Below the pieces are notes generated by a model. The model saw only the letters and a program-made list of their open reading frames with translations. It was not told the DNA's origin and did not search any database. From assembly GCF_049999945.1 (NCBI RefSeq), contig NZ_JBLYUB010000009.1, positions 124,001 through 188,000 of the forward strand: DNA of 64,000 nt, written 5' to 3'. This DNA is from Planosporangium spinosum (GTDB taxonomy: Bacteria > Actinomycetota > Actinomycetes > Mycobacteriales > Micromonosporaceae). This document shows, one piece after another, positions 16,608-25,727 of the stretch. The first letter of the stretch is position 1. Each line of letters opens with the position of its first letter. The position numbers were made by a program, and so were the translations under genes.

Positions 16608-17912
16608 TTACGGCACGGTCCACTTCTGGTTCGCGCCGCCGGTGCAGTCCCAGATCTGCAGCCGGGTACCGTTCGCCGAACTGTTCCCGGTCGCGTCGAG
16701 GCACTTGTTGGCCTGCGGGTTCACCAGGTCGTGGCCCGCGGTGTAGGTCCACTTCTGTGCGCCGGTGCCGTTGCAGTCGTACAGCTGGATCTGGGCGCCG
16801 TTGGCGGTGGAGGCCGAGGTGACGTCCAGGCACTTGCCCAGCGCCCGGATCGTGCCGTCGGAGGCCATCGTCCAGTTCTGCGCGGCGGTGCCGTTGCAGT
16901 CGTAGAGCTGGACGGCCGTACCGTTGGCGGGGTTGGCACCGGCGACGTCGACGCACTTGCCGCCGATCCCGGTGATCCGGCCGGTCGCCCCGCTGCCGCC
17001 GCCTCCGCCGCCGCCCGAGCCGTCCTGGGCGTACACATGCACGTAGTCGACGACCATCGTCTGCGGGAACGTCGTGCTGCCGTCCGGCGAACCGGGCCAG
17101 ACGCCGCCGACCGCGACGTTCATGATGATGAAGAACGGGTGATCGAACACCCACGGGTTGCCGTTGGTCTCGGCCGACGTGTGCCGCAGGTACTGCACCC
17201 CGTCGACGGACCAGGTGACCGCGCCCGGCACCCAGTCCACGGCGAAGACGTGGAAGTCGTCGGCGAACGGGCGTCCCAGGTTGTAGGTGCCGGTGAGCGG
17301 GTTGCCGCCGGAGTACCCGGGCCCGTGCAGGCTGCCGTGCACGGCGTTCGGCTCCTTGCCGACGTTCTCCATGATGTCGATCTCGCCGCTGTTCGGCCAG
17401 CCGACGCTGCCGATGTTGTTGCCCAGCATCCAGAACGCCGGCCACAGGCCCTGGCCGCGCGGGATCTTGATGCGGGCCTCGAACCGCCCGTACGCCTGGG
17501 TGAACTTGTTGGCCGTGGTCATCCGGGCCGACGTGTACTGGCAGGAGCCGTACCAGCAGCTGTAGCCGGCGGGGTTCTCCTTGCGGGCGGTGATGACGAG
17601 GTTGCCGTTGCCGTCGAGCGCGGCGTTGCGGGTGCTGTTGGTGTAGTACTCCAGCTCCTGGTTGCCCCAGCCGCTGCCGCCGGTCTCCAGGTTCCACTTG
17701 CTGGCGTCGGGGGCGGCGCCGGCGGGTCCGTTGAAGTCGTCGGCCCAGGTGAGGGCGGCCGCCGCGGGGACGGCGGCAGGGGTGACGGTGGGTGCGCCGG
17801 TGCGGGGACCGGCGGCCAGGGCGGTGCCGGTACCGGCCGCGCTCAGGGCCGCGACGGCGGCCAGCGCGACGGCCGCCCGGCGGCCGCGGTACAGGAAGGC
17901 GGGCATACGCAT
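16608..17912 (-). CDS. Secreted GH16 beta-glucanase with C-terminal ricin-B lectin domain
   Basis: 434 residues. A signal peptide (about 1-34, RRAAVALAAVAALSAAG) precedes a GH16 catalytic domain (about 53-296) with the retaining active site GEIDIMEN (Glu177 nucleophile, Glu182 acid/base), as in laminarinase-type endo-beta-1,3-glucanases. A glycine linker (298-307) leads to a ricin-type beta-trefoil/CBM13 (about 310-434) with three Q/N-x-W repeats (AQNW, AQKW, NQKW). It would cleave beta-1,3-glucans outside the cell. AAGGGA precedes ATG 17912. The GH3 beta-glucosidase is immediately upstream, separated by a hairpin. Confidence 0.92.
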   Translation of the reverse strand: MRMPAFLYRGRRAAVALAAVAALSAAGTGTALAAGPRTGAPTVTPAAVPAAAALTWADDFNGPAGAAPDASKWNLETGGSGWGNQELEYYTNSTRNAALDGNGNLVITARKENPAGYSCWYGSCQYTSARMTTANKFTQAYGRFEARIKIPRGQGLWPAFWMLGNNIGSVGWPNSGEIDIMENVGKEPNAVHGSLHGPGYSGGNPLTGTYNLGRPFADDFHVFAVDWVPGAVTWSVDGVQYLRHTSAETNGNPWVFDHPFFIIMNVAVGGVWPGSPDGSTTFPQTMVVDYVHVYAQDGSGGGGGGGSGATGRITGIGGKCVDVAGANPANGTAVQLYDCNGTAAQNWTMASDGTIRALGKCLDVTSASTANGAQIQLYDCNGTGAQKWTYTAGHDLVNPQANKCLDATGNSSANGTRLQIWDCTGGANQKWTVP

Positions 17913-17950
17913 GTGCGTTCCCTTCCGGTGTGTGGGGGTGTAGGGGATAC

Positions 17951-17982
17951 GCGGCGGCGGCCCGGCGTTGGACCGCCGCCGC
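17951..17982 (-). terminator. Hairpin between GH3 and GH16 genes
   Basis: GCGGCGGCGG (17951-17960) pairs with 17973-17982 around a 12-nt loop. It may terminate or attenuate GH3 transcription before the GH16 gene. Confidence 0.6.
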
Positions 17983-18034
17983 GGTGATGCCCGGGTTACT
18001 CAGGTGGTGCCGGTGTGCCTGGGTGGCGCCGATG

Positions 18035-20341
18035 TCACCGGACGGTGAACGCGGCCGTGGTCTTGCTCGCGAGCAGGTCGCCCGCGGACAGCTGGTACGG
18101 GCCGCTCGCCACCCGCGGCACGCCGGCGCCGTTGACGTCGCCCGGGGTCACCGCGAGCCGGGACGCCGGGAACGTGAGGTGGACGGTGCGGGTCTCCCCC
18201 GCCTTGAGCGCGACCCGGGTGAACGCGACCAGCCGCTTCGGCGGCGCCAGGACGGCGCTGGTGGGCTGGCTGACGTAGACCGGCACCACGAGGTCACCGG
18301 CGCGGGTACCGGTGTTGGCGACGGTCACGTCCACGCCGACGGTGTCCCCGGGGCGTACCTCCGCCCGGTTCACGGTCAGCTTGTCGATCGTGTACGTGGT
18401 GTACGACAGGCCGGCACCGAACGCGAACGCCGGGCTGTACCCGGAGTCCGGGCCGCTGTTGGTGCCCGGCAGCTGCTGGTAGTACATGGGCTCGTTGCCG
18501 AGGTTCTTCGGCCACGAGACCGGCAGCCGGCCACTCGGGTTCGCCTTGCCGTACAGGATGTCGGCGACCGCGTTGCCACCCTCGGTACCCGGCAGCCACG
18601 CCGCCAGCAGCCCGGCGGTGTTCCCTGCCGCGCCGAGGACCAGCGGACGTCCGGCGACGACCACGACGATGACCGGCTTCCCGGTCGCCTGCAGCGAGGC
18701 CACGAGGGCCTGCTGGTCGGCCGCCAGTTCGGGGCGCGGCGAGTCGGACACGCCTTCGGCGCCGGGCTTCTCGCCGACGACGACCACGGCCGCGTCGGCG
18801 GACTTCGTCTGCTCGACGGCCGCGGCGGCGTCCGGCACGTACGCGACGTCGGTGCCGGCCGGCGCACCGACTTTGAGCCCCTGCGCGATGGTGGTACCGG
18901 GAACGGTGACCCCGTCCGGGACACCCTGCCAGCCGATGGTCCAGCCACCGTTCTGGTTGGCCATCGAGTCGGCGCTCGGCCCGGTCACCACGATGCGCCT
19001 GGTACCGGTACCGAACGGCAGCACGCCGCCGGAGTTGCGCAGCAGCACCATCGACTCGGTGGCCGCCTTGCGGGCGAGGTCGGCGTCGGCGCCCAGCACC
19101 GCGGCGTTGGCCTTCTCCGGGTCGACGTACGGGTGCTCGAACAGGCCGAGCGTGAACTTCAGCCACAGCACCCGGCCGACCGCCTCGTCGAGCCGCTTCT
19201 TCGAGATCAGCCCGCGGTTGACCGCCTCCACCGCGGACTTGTGGAAGTCCCGGTCGTCCGGCGGCACCATCGCCACGTCGATGCCGGCGTTGACCGCCGC
19301 CGCGATGGCGCCCGGGTAGTCGGTGGCGATGTGGTACGCCTTCTGCAGGGCCAGCACGTCGTTCCAGTCGCTGACCACGACGCCCTTGAAGCGCCACTGA
19401 TCGCGCAGCACGTCGGTGAGCAGGTAGTGCGAGGCGTGGGCCGGCACACCGTTGATCGCACCGGAGTTCACCATGACGGTCAGCGCGCCCGCGTCGACGG
19501 CCGCCTTGTACGGCGGCAGGATCGTGTCCTGCAGGTACCGCATGGACAGGTCGCCGGGCACCCGGTCGTGGCCGTTGCCCGGTTCGGAGTACCCGGCGAA
19601 GTGCTTCACCGACGCGGCGACCGTGCGCCCGCTCGCGCCGTTCTGGATGCCGCGTACCGCGCTCGCCGCGTTCTCACCGGCCAGCAGCGGGTCTTCGGAG
19701 TACGTCTCGTAGTAGCGGCCCCAGCGCTGGTCCCGGGCGAGGTCGGCGACCGGGGAGAAGTTCCACGTCGCGCCGGTCGCGATGACCGCCTTCTGGGTCG
19801 ACTCCGAGGCGGCGCCGGTCAGCGCCGGGTCCCAGGTGGCACCCAGGCCGATCTGCTGCGGGAAGTACGTCGCGCCGAGAACGTTGTTGTGCCCGTGCAC
19901 CGCGTCGACGCCGTACACGATCGGGATGCGCAGCCGGGTGTGCTCCAGCGCGTACTTCTGCACGGTGTTGATCATGATGGCCCAGTCCTTCGGGGTGTTG
20001 GACCTGGGCCCCATGCCACCGCCGGACAGGACCGAGCCGGTGGCCTCGTCGGCGAGCACCTGCTTCAGGCAGGACTCGACGAAGTCACCGCCGCTCCAGT
20101 TGCAGTCGCCGAGCATGCGGTTGACGGCGATCTGCTCGATCTGGCCGACCTTCTCGTCGAGGGTCATCCGCTTGAGCAGGTCGTTGATCCGCGCTTGGAC
20201 CGGGGCGTTCGCGCGGAGGTACACCGCGCCGTTGTCAGCGGCGGCCGGCGACGTCACGGTGAAGCCGACACAGGCGCCGGTGATCAGGAGAGCCGTCATC
20301 CGCCGCAGCCGGCGTCGGCCGCGCGGGTTGCCTAAGGGCAT
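18035..20341 (-). CDS. Secreted GH3 beta-glucosidase
   Basis: 768 residues. An arginine-rich n-region and hydrophobic core (RRRLRRMTALLITGACVGF) form the export signal. The GH3 N-terminal barrel carries KHFAGYSEP and the nucleophile motif VVSDWNDV (Asp near residue 325). The alpha/beta C-terminal domain and a fibronectin-III-like domain (PGDTVGVDVTVANTGTRAGD) follow. It would release glucose from beta-glucan oligomers, complementing the GH16 enzyme. ATG 20341 has GGAG 7 nt upstream; the longer reading is not supported. Its promoter overlaps an AGCGCT palindrome, suggesting LacI-type control. Confidence 0.93.
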   Translation of the reverse strand: MPLGNPRGRRRLRRMTALLITGACVGFTVTSPAAADNGAVYLRANAPVQARINDLLKRMTLDEKVGQIEQIAVNRMLGDCNWSGGDFVESCLKQVLADEATGSVLSGGGMGPRSNTPKDWAIMINTVQKYALEHTRLRIPIVYGVDAVHGHNNVLGATYFPQQIGLGATWDPALTGAASESTQKAVIATGATWNFSPVADLARDQRWGRYYETYSEDPLLAGENAASAVRGIQNGASGRTVAASVKHFAGYSEPGNGHDRVPGDLSMRYLQDTILPPYKAAVDAGALTVMVNSGAINGVPAHASHYLLTDVLRDQWRFKGVVVSDWNDVLALQKAYHIATDYPGAIAAAVNAGIDVAMVPPDDRDFHKSAVEAVNRGLISKKRLDEAVGRVLWLKFTLGLFEHPYVDPEKANAAVLGADADLARKAATESMVLLRNSGGVLPFGTGTRRIVVTGPSADSMANQNGGWTIGWQGVPDGVTVPGTTIAQGLKVGAPAGTDVAYVPDAAAAVEQTKSADAAVVVVGEKPGAEGVSDSPRPELAADQQALVASLQATGKPVIVVVVAGRPLVLGAAGNTAGLLAAWLPGTEGGNAVADILYGKANPSGRLPVSWPKNLGNEPMYYQQLPGTNSGPDSGYSPAFAFGAGLSYTTYTIDKLTVNRAEVRPGDTVGVDVTVANTGTRAGDLVVPVYVSQPTSAVLAPPKRLVAFTRVALKAGETRTVHLTFPASRLAVTPGDVNGAGVPRVASGPYQLSAGDLLASKTTAAFTVR

Positions 20342-20462
20342 CACTGACTCCGTTCTCGGGAGGACGGGGTGTGTTCGAGCACGGGTGCGTCTGACGTGGA
20401 TCGGGTCGGTGGACGGGGTGTGCCGACGGAGCGCTGACCCGCACTGCCGGTCAGCGACCGCG

Positions 20463-20513
20463 AGAGAGCGCTTCAATCGATGGGACGCTATTCCTTACAC
20501 TCGATTGCGTCAA
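20463..20513 (-). promoter_or_regulatory. GH3 promoter with overlapping AGCGCT operator
   Basis: Read on the minus strand: TTGACG (-35, 20508-20513), a 17-nt spacer, TAGCGT (-10, 20485-20490), then TTGAAGCGCTCTCT (20463-20476), which covers the expected start point. The operator resembles CebR/LacI-family sites. The same arrangement occurs at 61364-61410. Confidence 0.7.
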
Positions 20514-20644
20514 TATAAGGTTTAAAGAAAGTGCCGAGAGAAGGACGCCGGCGAGTCGGTCGCGGTCAGGCGCCCGAGCGCCCCGCTGATGACCGCCGTC
20601 CCGCCGGACGGGTCGCGGCGGCCGGCACCCACCTCTGCAGGCGG

Positions 20645-21976
20645 TCAGGCGGGAGCGCCGGCGCGCGCGCCGCGCGCCAGGAGGTCGGCGACGGGCAGGG
20701 TCGCCGCGCCGAAGGCGACCGCGTCCGGACCGAGCCGGCACAGTTCGATCGCGGCCTGGCGGAACGGGTGCGCCAATGCCTGGGCCGCCGCCGCCTCCCG
20801 GATCCTCGGCAGCAGCCGCGCGCCGAGGGCCAGCCCGGCCCATCCGCCGAGCACGATGCGCTCCGGATTGAACAGGTTCACCAGGTTGGCGATGCCGGCT
20901 CCCAGGTAGCCGGCGGTCTCATCGAGTACCGTCGCCGCGGTCGCCGAGTGGTCGGCCGCCGCGATCAGGGCGGCCAGCTCCGACTCCTCGTCGGCGCCGC
21001 CCCCGTCACCGTCCCGGCCGGCCTGGTCACCACGGCCGGCCTGGTCGCCACGGCCGACCGGACCGACGTGGTCACCGTCGCGGAACGGCACGTCCGCACC
21101 GTCCCGGCCGGCGTGGCCACCCTGGTCGGCCAGAGCGGCCTGGCGGTAGCGGTCGAGGACACCCTCGGCCCCCACGTACGCCTCCAGGCAGCCGCGCGCC
21201 CCGCACCGGCAGGACCGGCCGGCGTACACGATCGTGGTGTGCCCCCACTCGCCGGCGCTGCTGCTCGTGCCCCGGTAGGTGGCACCGTCGGTCACGATCG
21301 CGGCGCCCACCCCGGACCCCACCAGGGCGACGACGACGTGCCGCGCGCCCCGGCCGGCACCGAACCACATCTCGGCCTGGCCGAGCGTCTTCGCGCCGTT
21401 GTCGAAGAACAGCGGCAGGTCCGTACCGGCGCGGATGAGCGCCTCGAGCGGCACCGCGTCCCAGCCGACGGTCGGCGCGTGGACCAGCGCCGCCGTGCCC
21501 TGCTCGACGGTACCGAAGACGCCGACGCCGGCGCCCAGCACGCGTTCGGGCGCGACGCCGGCCGCGACGACGACCTCGCGCAGCCCGGCGATGACGAGTT
21601 CGGCCACTTTCACCGGATCCGGGTGCGCGGAGTCCACCGGGTGGTCGACGGTGGCGAGCGCCTTCATCGACAGGTCGAACAGCTCGGCCTTGATACGGGT
21701 CTCGCCGACGTCGACGCCGATCACGTACCCGTAGCCGGGATTGACCGCGAGCAGCACGCGCGGCCGGCCACCGTCCGACTCGACCAGCCCCGCCTCCACG
21801 ACGAGCCCCTCGTCGATGAGCTCGGCGGTCACGTTGCTGACCGTACCCGCGCTCAGTCCGGTGAGGCGGCTCAGCTCGAGCCGGCTGACCGGGCCGTCCA
21901 GGAACAGTTTGGACAGCAGGACGGAGCGATTGGTCCGCCGCACGTCGCGCACGGTCGTCCGCCGGCTGTTCATCAT
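20645..21976 (-). CDS. ROK-family transcriptional regulator
   Basis: 443 residues. An N-terminal winged HTH (PVSRLELSRLTGLSAGTVSNVTAEL, about 30-54) precedes a ROK domain with the ATP/sugar-binding DVGETRIKAELFD and the zinc motif C-x-C-G-x2-G-C-L-E (Cys256, Cys258, Cys263). A 45-residue Asp/Gly/Arg-rich insertion (about 285-331, DQAG repeats) interrupts the C-terminal part. ROK regulators usually repress sugar genes and are released by sugar binding. Its product may act on the divergent region at 22.0 kb and on the neighbouring glycosidase genes; the latter is inference. Confidence 0.9.
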   Translation of the reverse strand: MMNSRRTTVRDVRRTNRSVLLSKLFLDGPVSRLELSRLTGLSAGTVSNVTAELIDEGLVVEAGLVESDGGRPRVLLAVNPGYGYVIGVDVGETRIKAELFDLSMKALATVDHPVDSAHPDPVKVAELVIAGLREVVVAAGVAPERVLGAGVGVFGTVEQGTAALVHAPTVGWDAVPLEALIRAGTDLPLFFDNGAKTLGQAEMWFGAGRGARHVVVALVGSGVGAAIVTDGATYRGTSSSAGEWGHTTIVYAGRSCRCGARGCLEAYVGAEGVLDRYRQAALADQGGHAGRDGADVPFRDGDHVGPVGRGDQAGRGDQAGRDGDGGGADEESELAALIAAADHSATAATVLDETAGYLGAGIANLVNLFNPERIVLGGWAGLALGARLLPRIREAAAAQALAHPFRQAAIELCRLGPDAVAFGAATLPVADLLARGARAGAPA

Positions 21977-22021
21977 CGGGCTTTCGCGTACGTCAGCACG
22001 TCAAAAGTGTAGAGCCATTAA

Positions 22022-22041
22022 TTCAGTACTTGATTTAGTAC
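22022..22041. promoter_or_regulatory. Candidate operator upstream of the ROK gene
   Basis: TTCAGTAC (22022-22029) and TTTAGTAC (22034-22041) are repeated with a 12-bp period in an AT-rich patch between the ROK gene and the divergent methyltransferase gene. Possible autoregulatory site. Confidence 0.4.
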
Positions 22042-22113
22042 GTCGCGACCGGACGCCCCGGAGCGGGGGCGGCGCCGGCGGGCGGACGACGCCCGGGTGC
22101 GAGAATCGGTGCG

Positions 22114-22824
22114 GTGTCCGATCCGACCACGGCGTTCATCCGCGCCCAGATCCGCCTCGCGGCGGTGCCGTTCGTCTCCGGAATCCGGCTGTACCAGGCC
22201 GCCGAACCGGTCGGCCTGTGGGAACTGGCCGGCGGCGACTACAGCAGTGACCGGCCACCGCCGTTCTGGGCCTTCGCGTGGGCCGGCGGGCAGGCCCTCG
22301 CGCGGTACGTCATCGATCACCCCGACACGGTCCGTGGCCGCCGGGTACTCGACCTGGCCTGCGGCAGCGGCATCGTGGCGGTCGCCGCGGCGACCGCCGG
22401 GGCCGCGGCGGTCCACGCCGTCGACGTCGACCCCGACGCGGTACGTGCCGTCGCGCGCAACGCCGCCGCCAACGGGGTCACCGTGCGGACCACACTGGGC
22501 GACATCCTCGCCGGCGACGCCGGCGACGCCGAGGTGGTACTGGTCGGGGACGCCTTCTACAGCGGGGCCATGGCCGACCGGGTGCTCCGGTTCCTGCGCC
22601 GCGCCGCCCGCGACGGCGCGCGGGTACTCGTCGGCGACCCGGACCGGAAGTTCCTGCCGCGCCGACTGTTCCGCCCGCTGCGGGTGTACGACGTACCGAC
22701 CCGGCCCGCGCTCGAGGACGTACCGGTGAAACGGACGACGATCTGGGAACTGCCGGCACCGGCCGGGCTCAGTGGCCGGCCGGACTCGGCGACCGACCCG
22801 GACCAGTCGTCGTCGGCTCAGTAG
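22114..22824 (+). CDS. Class I SAM-dependent methyltransferase (Nnt1/ETFB-KMT-like)
   Basis: 236 residues. PPFWAFAWAGGQALARYV precedes motif I, VLDLACGSGIVAVAAA, the glycine-rich S-adenosylmethionine loop; VDVDPDAV is motif II and LVGDAFYSGAMADRV the later acidic motif. This order fits the COG3897/Nnt1 group, related to protein lysine methyltransferases; the substrate is unknown. The GTG start at 22114 is the first codon compatible with the family. The last residues (SSSAQ) are encoded by the first unit of an 18-bp tandem repeat, and the end converges on the small gene at 22854. Confidence 0.82.
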   Translation: MSDPTTAFIRAQIRLAAVPFVSGIRLYQAAEPVGLWELAGGDYSSDRPPPFWAFAWAGGQALARYVIDHPDTVRGRRVLDLACGSGIVAVAAATAGAAAVHAVDVDPDAVRAVARNAAANGVTVRTTLGDILAGDAGDAEVVLVGDAFYSGAMADRVLRFLRRAARDGARVLVGDPDRKFLPRRLFRPLRVYDVPTRPALEDVPVKRTTIWELPAPAGLSGRPDSATDPDQSSSAQ

Positions 22825-22868
22825 TCGTCGTCGGCTCAGTAGTCGTCGTCGGCTCAGTAGTCGTCGCC
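22806..22868. repeat. 18-bp tandem repeat at two convergent gene ends
   Basis: GTCGTCGTCGGCTCAGTA occurs three times (22806-22823, 22824-22841, 22842-22859) plus a partial fourth. On the minus strand each unit repeats the last codons and TGA stop of the gene at 22854-23048; on the plus strand the first unit supplies the methyltransferase stop. Confidence 0.85.
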
Positions 22869-23048
22869 GGCCGGGACCACCCGACTCTGGTCCATCGCGT
22901 CGGCGTGGTCCACCTCGAACGGCAGGCGCAGCCGCTCCATGGCGGAGGCGCTGTCGTCGACGGCCATCCGCCACTGCTCGGCGGCGTCGGCCTCCGGTAC
23001 CTCACTGAACAGCCGATCGGGCACGGCGAAGCGGTTGATCTCGGCCAT
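22854..23048 (-). CDS. Hypothetical 64-residue acidic protein
   Basis: A small acidic protein, AEINRFAVPDRLFSEVPEAD followed by a helical part and a GDDY terminus. GTGGAG precedes ATG 23048 with 6-nt spacing, which supports a real gene. No family is recognised. Its stop codon has been tandemly duplicated downstream, which would leave the protein unchanged. Confidence 0.65.
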   Translation of the reverse strand: MAEINRFAVPDRLFSEVPEADAAEQWRMAVDDSASAMERLRLPFEVDHADAMDQSRVVPAGDDY

Positions 23049-23339
23049 GGTGGGCTCCACTGCGGTCGGGGGGTGATGCGCCTCGGACCGCCCGGCTCGT
23101 CGCGGATCGTCACCGCCCGGATCGGGCGGAACCGCTCAGACCAGCAGTCGAGGGCGCGTTTCACCCTACCCGGTACGGAGAACATCCGGATGAAGGGGCG
23201 TGGAACGGCCGCAACCGGTCCCATGACGACGCGCACCATGGGCCGGGCGATCCGGGAAACGGGCCGTCCGGGAGTCGGGTGATCCGCGGGCCGGTCCGGT
23301 GCCGTCCACCCCGTGCTGCTCACGATCGGGAGGTACGCC

Positions 23340-23876
23340 ATGGCGCGGAAGGCCAGGACACTGCTCGTCGACTCCCCCGCCGGCGGCGCGCGAGAGGTCG
23401 GCAGCCCACGCGGCCGATCCCTCGGCAACTCCGTGCTGGCCGTGCCGCCCGGCCACCTCCCGTCCCGCCTCGCCACGGGTGCCGTGATCCTCAACTCCGG
23501 CCTGTCCAAGCGCAACGCCGACGACGCCACCGCCACCATGCTGCACGGGATGGCCGTCGGGACGTACCCGTTCCTGCGCCGGATCCCGCCACGGCAGTTC
23601 GTCCGCCTGACGTCGGCCGCGGAGATCGCGCTCGGCGCCGCGCTGCTGCTGCCGGTCGTACCGTCGGTGATCGCCGGTGCCGGCCTGGCGGCGTTCGGCG
23701 CCGCGCTGACCGGCCTGTACCTGCGCACGCCCGGGATGCGGCAGGAGGGCAGCCTGCGCCCGACCGAGCAGGGAAACTCACTGGTCAAGGACGTGTGGCT
23801 GGTCGGTACCGGCCTGGGGCTCGTGGTCGACTCCCTCACCCGGCCGGCCGCCGGACGCCGGGAGCCAGCGACCTGA
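23340..23876 (+). CDS. DoxX-like small membrane protein
   Basis: 178 residues. After a polar N-terminus there are helices around RLATGAVILNSGLSK, FVRLTSAAEIALGAALLLP and SVIAGAGLAAFGAALTGLYLR, with a final hydrophobic stretch (VWLVGTGLGLVVDSL). The pattern of short helices with an early N-S-G and a mid-protein E-I-A-LG resembles DoxX/DoxD-type proteins, but the assignment is tentative. GGGAGG at 23328-23333 places the start at ATG 23340. It is convergent with the GGDEF gene, 15 bp apart. Confidence 0.65.
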   Translation: MARKARTLLVDSPAGGAREVGSPRGRSLGNSVLAVPPGHLPSRLATGAVILNSGLSKRNADDATATMLHGMAVGTYPFLRRIPPRQFVRLTSAAEIALGAALLLPVVPSVIAGAGLAAFGAALTGLYLRTPGMRQEGSLRPTEQGNSLVKDVWLVGTGLGLVVDSLTRPAAGRREPAT

Positions 23877-23891
23877 CCGGATGCCGTGGGC

Positions 23892-25532
23892 CTACCGGAT
23901 CTCGGGGTCGGCGCCCGCGCGCGACACGTCGTCGGCGACCACCCGGTCGCGCCCGAGGTTCTTGGCCAGGTACAGGTGGTCGTCGGCGCGCCGCAGCAAC
24001 GCCGAGTAGTCGTCGTCCGGGCCCATCTCGGTGACCCCGACGCTCGTCGTCACGTACAGCCCCGGACAGACCGTCGACCAGTCGTGCGCCGCGACCGCCC
24101 CACGGAGCCGTTCACAGATCTCCCGCGCGGCCGCCCCGTCCACCGGCAGGATCAGCAGGAACTCCTCACCGCCCAGTCGTACCGCGCGCCCGTCCGGGCC
24201 GGCGGTGTCGCGCAGCAACTGCGCCACGACGCACAGCACCCGGTCGCCGACGCTGTGTGAGAACCGGTCGTTGATCTGCTTGAAGTGGTCGAGGTCCAGG
24301 ATCGCGACGCTGGCCGGTCCCCGCTCCGCCGCCGGCGCCTCCAGCAGCGCCGACAGGTCCTCCTCGCACTTGCGCCGGTTCCACAGCCCGGTCAACGGGT
24401 CTCGCTCGGCCAGTTGCTGGTACTCGCGGCTGCGCCGGCGCGCGTCCTCGATGTCGAACACCGCCTGCACCACCGACGCCGCCGCCTCGCTCTGCTGGGA
24501 ACGCAACTGCGACCACTCGCCGTGGAACGTCTCCAGGTACTCGTACGCCGACCGGTAGTCGCCGATGGCGGCGTGACAGGAGGCCAGCTCGCGCAGTGCC
24601 CGCGAGCCGATCTCGGCCAGCTTGTTCTGCACGCAGATCTCCCGGCAGGCGGTCAGGCTCTCGATCGCGGCCGCGAAGTCGCCGTTGCGGCGGCGGATCT
24701 CGCCCAGCGTCAGCAGGCAGCCCGGGATGCCGCCGGAGTCGGTCTCGGCGGCCCATCCCTCCAGCGCGCGCTGGATGACGGCCGTCGCCCGGTCGGCGTC
24801 GCCGGACTCCAGCAGGATCCGGGCGAGCGTGTCGACGGCCGAGGCGTTCAGCGCCAACCCGGTGTCCTCGGCCAGCCGCCGCATCCGCTCGACCAGCTCG
24901 ACGGCGTCGGCCAGCTCGCCCCGCTCGTACTGCACCCAGGACCAGTTGTTGAGGTTGGCCACCATCAGGACCGGGTGGCCCAGCTGCTCCGCCAGGTCCT
25001 GGGCGTTACGGAACGCCTCGACCGAGGTGCCGGCGAGCCGGTACGCGTGCAACTGCATTGCCAGCACGATCGCGTGGTCGACCCGCAGGCACAGCGGGTC
25101 GGTGTCGGTCAGCAGCCGCACCGCCTGCTCGGCGTGGTCGGGCGACTCGCCGGTCTCCCCCAGCCGCCACAGCGCCCCGGAGATCACGGCATGGGCGCGG
25201 GCGGCGACGACCGGGTCGGTGGTGGACCGCAGCAGCGTCTGCGCGATCCGGGCGCCTTCGGGGGCGCGCCGGGTGCGGTTGTAGAGATCGGCCCGGGCCA
25301 GTTGGGCGAGCGCGACGTACCGCTCGGAGCCCCGCGCCGCGGCCAGGTCGGCCAGCCGGTCCGCCCGCTCCAGCAGGCCGTCGTGCCGGTGGTAGGCGCC
25401 CGCGATGAGCGCCGTCAGCTCCGCTTCCAGGTCGGCGTCGCCGTCGCCGGCCAGCAACTCCCCAGGGCCGAGCCGGCCGGCCACGGCGCGCGCGTCGGCG
25501 CCGACCTCACCGATCTGCGTCTGCCTGGTCAT
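23892..25532 (-). CDS. TPR-GGDEF protein, putative diguanylate cyclase
   Basis: 546 residues. The N-terminal 370 or so form TPR-like helical repeats; a short linker (DIEDARRRSREYQQLAERDPLTGLWNRR) leads into a GGDEF domain. The active site reads RLGGEEFLLIL, and DLDHFKQIND supplies the metal-binding aspartate, so synthesis of c-di-GMP is plausible. No RxxD inhibitory site occurs at the expected distance upstream. ATG 25532 (TRQTQIG) follows a GAGG site; the upstream in-frame stretch is low-complexity. The TPR region probably senses a partner protein. Confidence 0.85.
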   Translation of the reverse strand: MTRQTQIGEVGADARAVAGRLGPGELLAGDGDADLEAELTALIAGAYHRHDGLLERADRLADLAAARGSERYVALAQLARADLYNRTRRAPEGARIAQTLLRSTTDPVVAARAHAVISGALWRLGETGESPDHAEQAVRLLTDTDPLCLRVDHAIVLAMQLHAYRLAGTSVEAFRNAQDLAEQLGHPVLMVANLNNWSWVQYERGELADAVELVERMRRLAEDTGLALNASAVDTLARILLESGDADRATAVIQRALEGWAAETDSGGIPGCLLTLGEIRRRNGDFAAAIESLTACREICVQNKLAEIGSRALRELASCHAAIGDYRSAYEYLETFHGEWSQLRSQQSEAAASVVQAVFDIEDARRRSREYQQLAERDPLTGLWNRRKCEEDLSALLEAPAAERGPASVAILDLDHFKQINDRFSHSVGDRVLCVVAQLLRDTAGPDGRAVRLGGEEFLLILPVDGAAAREICERLRGAVAAHDWSTVCPGLYVTTSVGVTEMGPDDDYSALLRRADDHLYLAKNLGRDRVVADDVSRAGADPEIR

Positions 25533-25687
25533 CGGCCGCCTCATGTTCCGCTGCATGCGCCATTCCGGCAGCCTCATCGGCAGCCGCCCGGCCGACCTGA
25601 GGGGTTCGGCGGCCCCGGCTCGCGGCGCGGCGGGACCGGATCCACCCGGATGATCGTCCGAGGAGAAGACGATCCTCCCAAGGAGGT

Positions 25688-25727
25688 GACGGTCGCCGAA
25701 AGGTGAAGACGGTTGCCGAAAGGTGAG
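25688..25727 (+). repeat. Short tandem repeat upstream of the GGDEF gene
   Basis: GACGGTYGCCGAAAGGTGA is repeated at 25688-25706 and 25708-25727, with a decayed third copy near 25743-25760. It lies in the 5' region between the GGDEF and CBM2 genes. Confidence 0.6.

Noticed and set aside
15876..17987. 700-codon plus-strand frame opposite the thioesterase and GH16 genes
   Set aside because: It crosses two unrelated genes and a hairpin, has no family features and is made of Arg/Gly/Ala-rich composition.
17792..20335. Very long plus-strand frame opposite the GH3 gene
   Set aside because: It mirrors the GH3 codons; GH3 motifs on the minus strand are intact.
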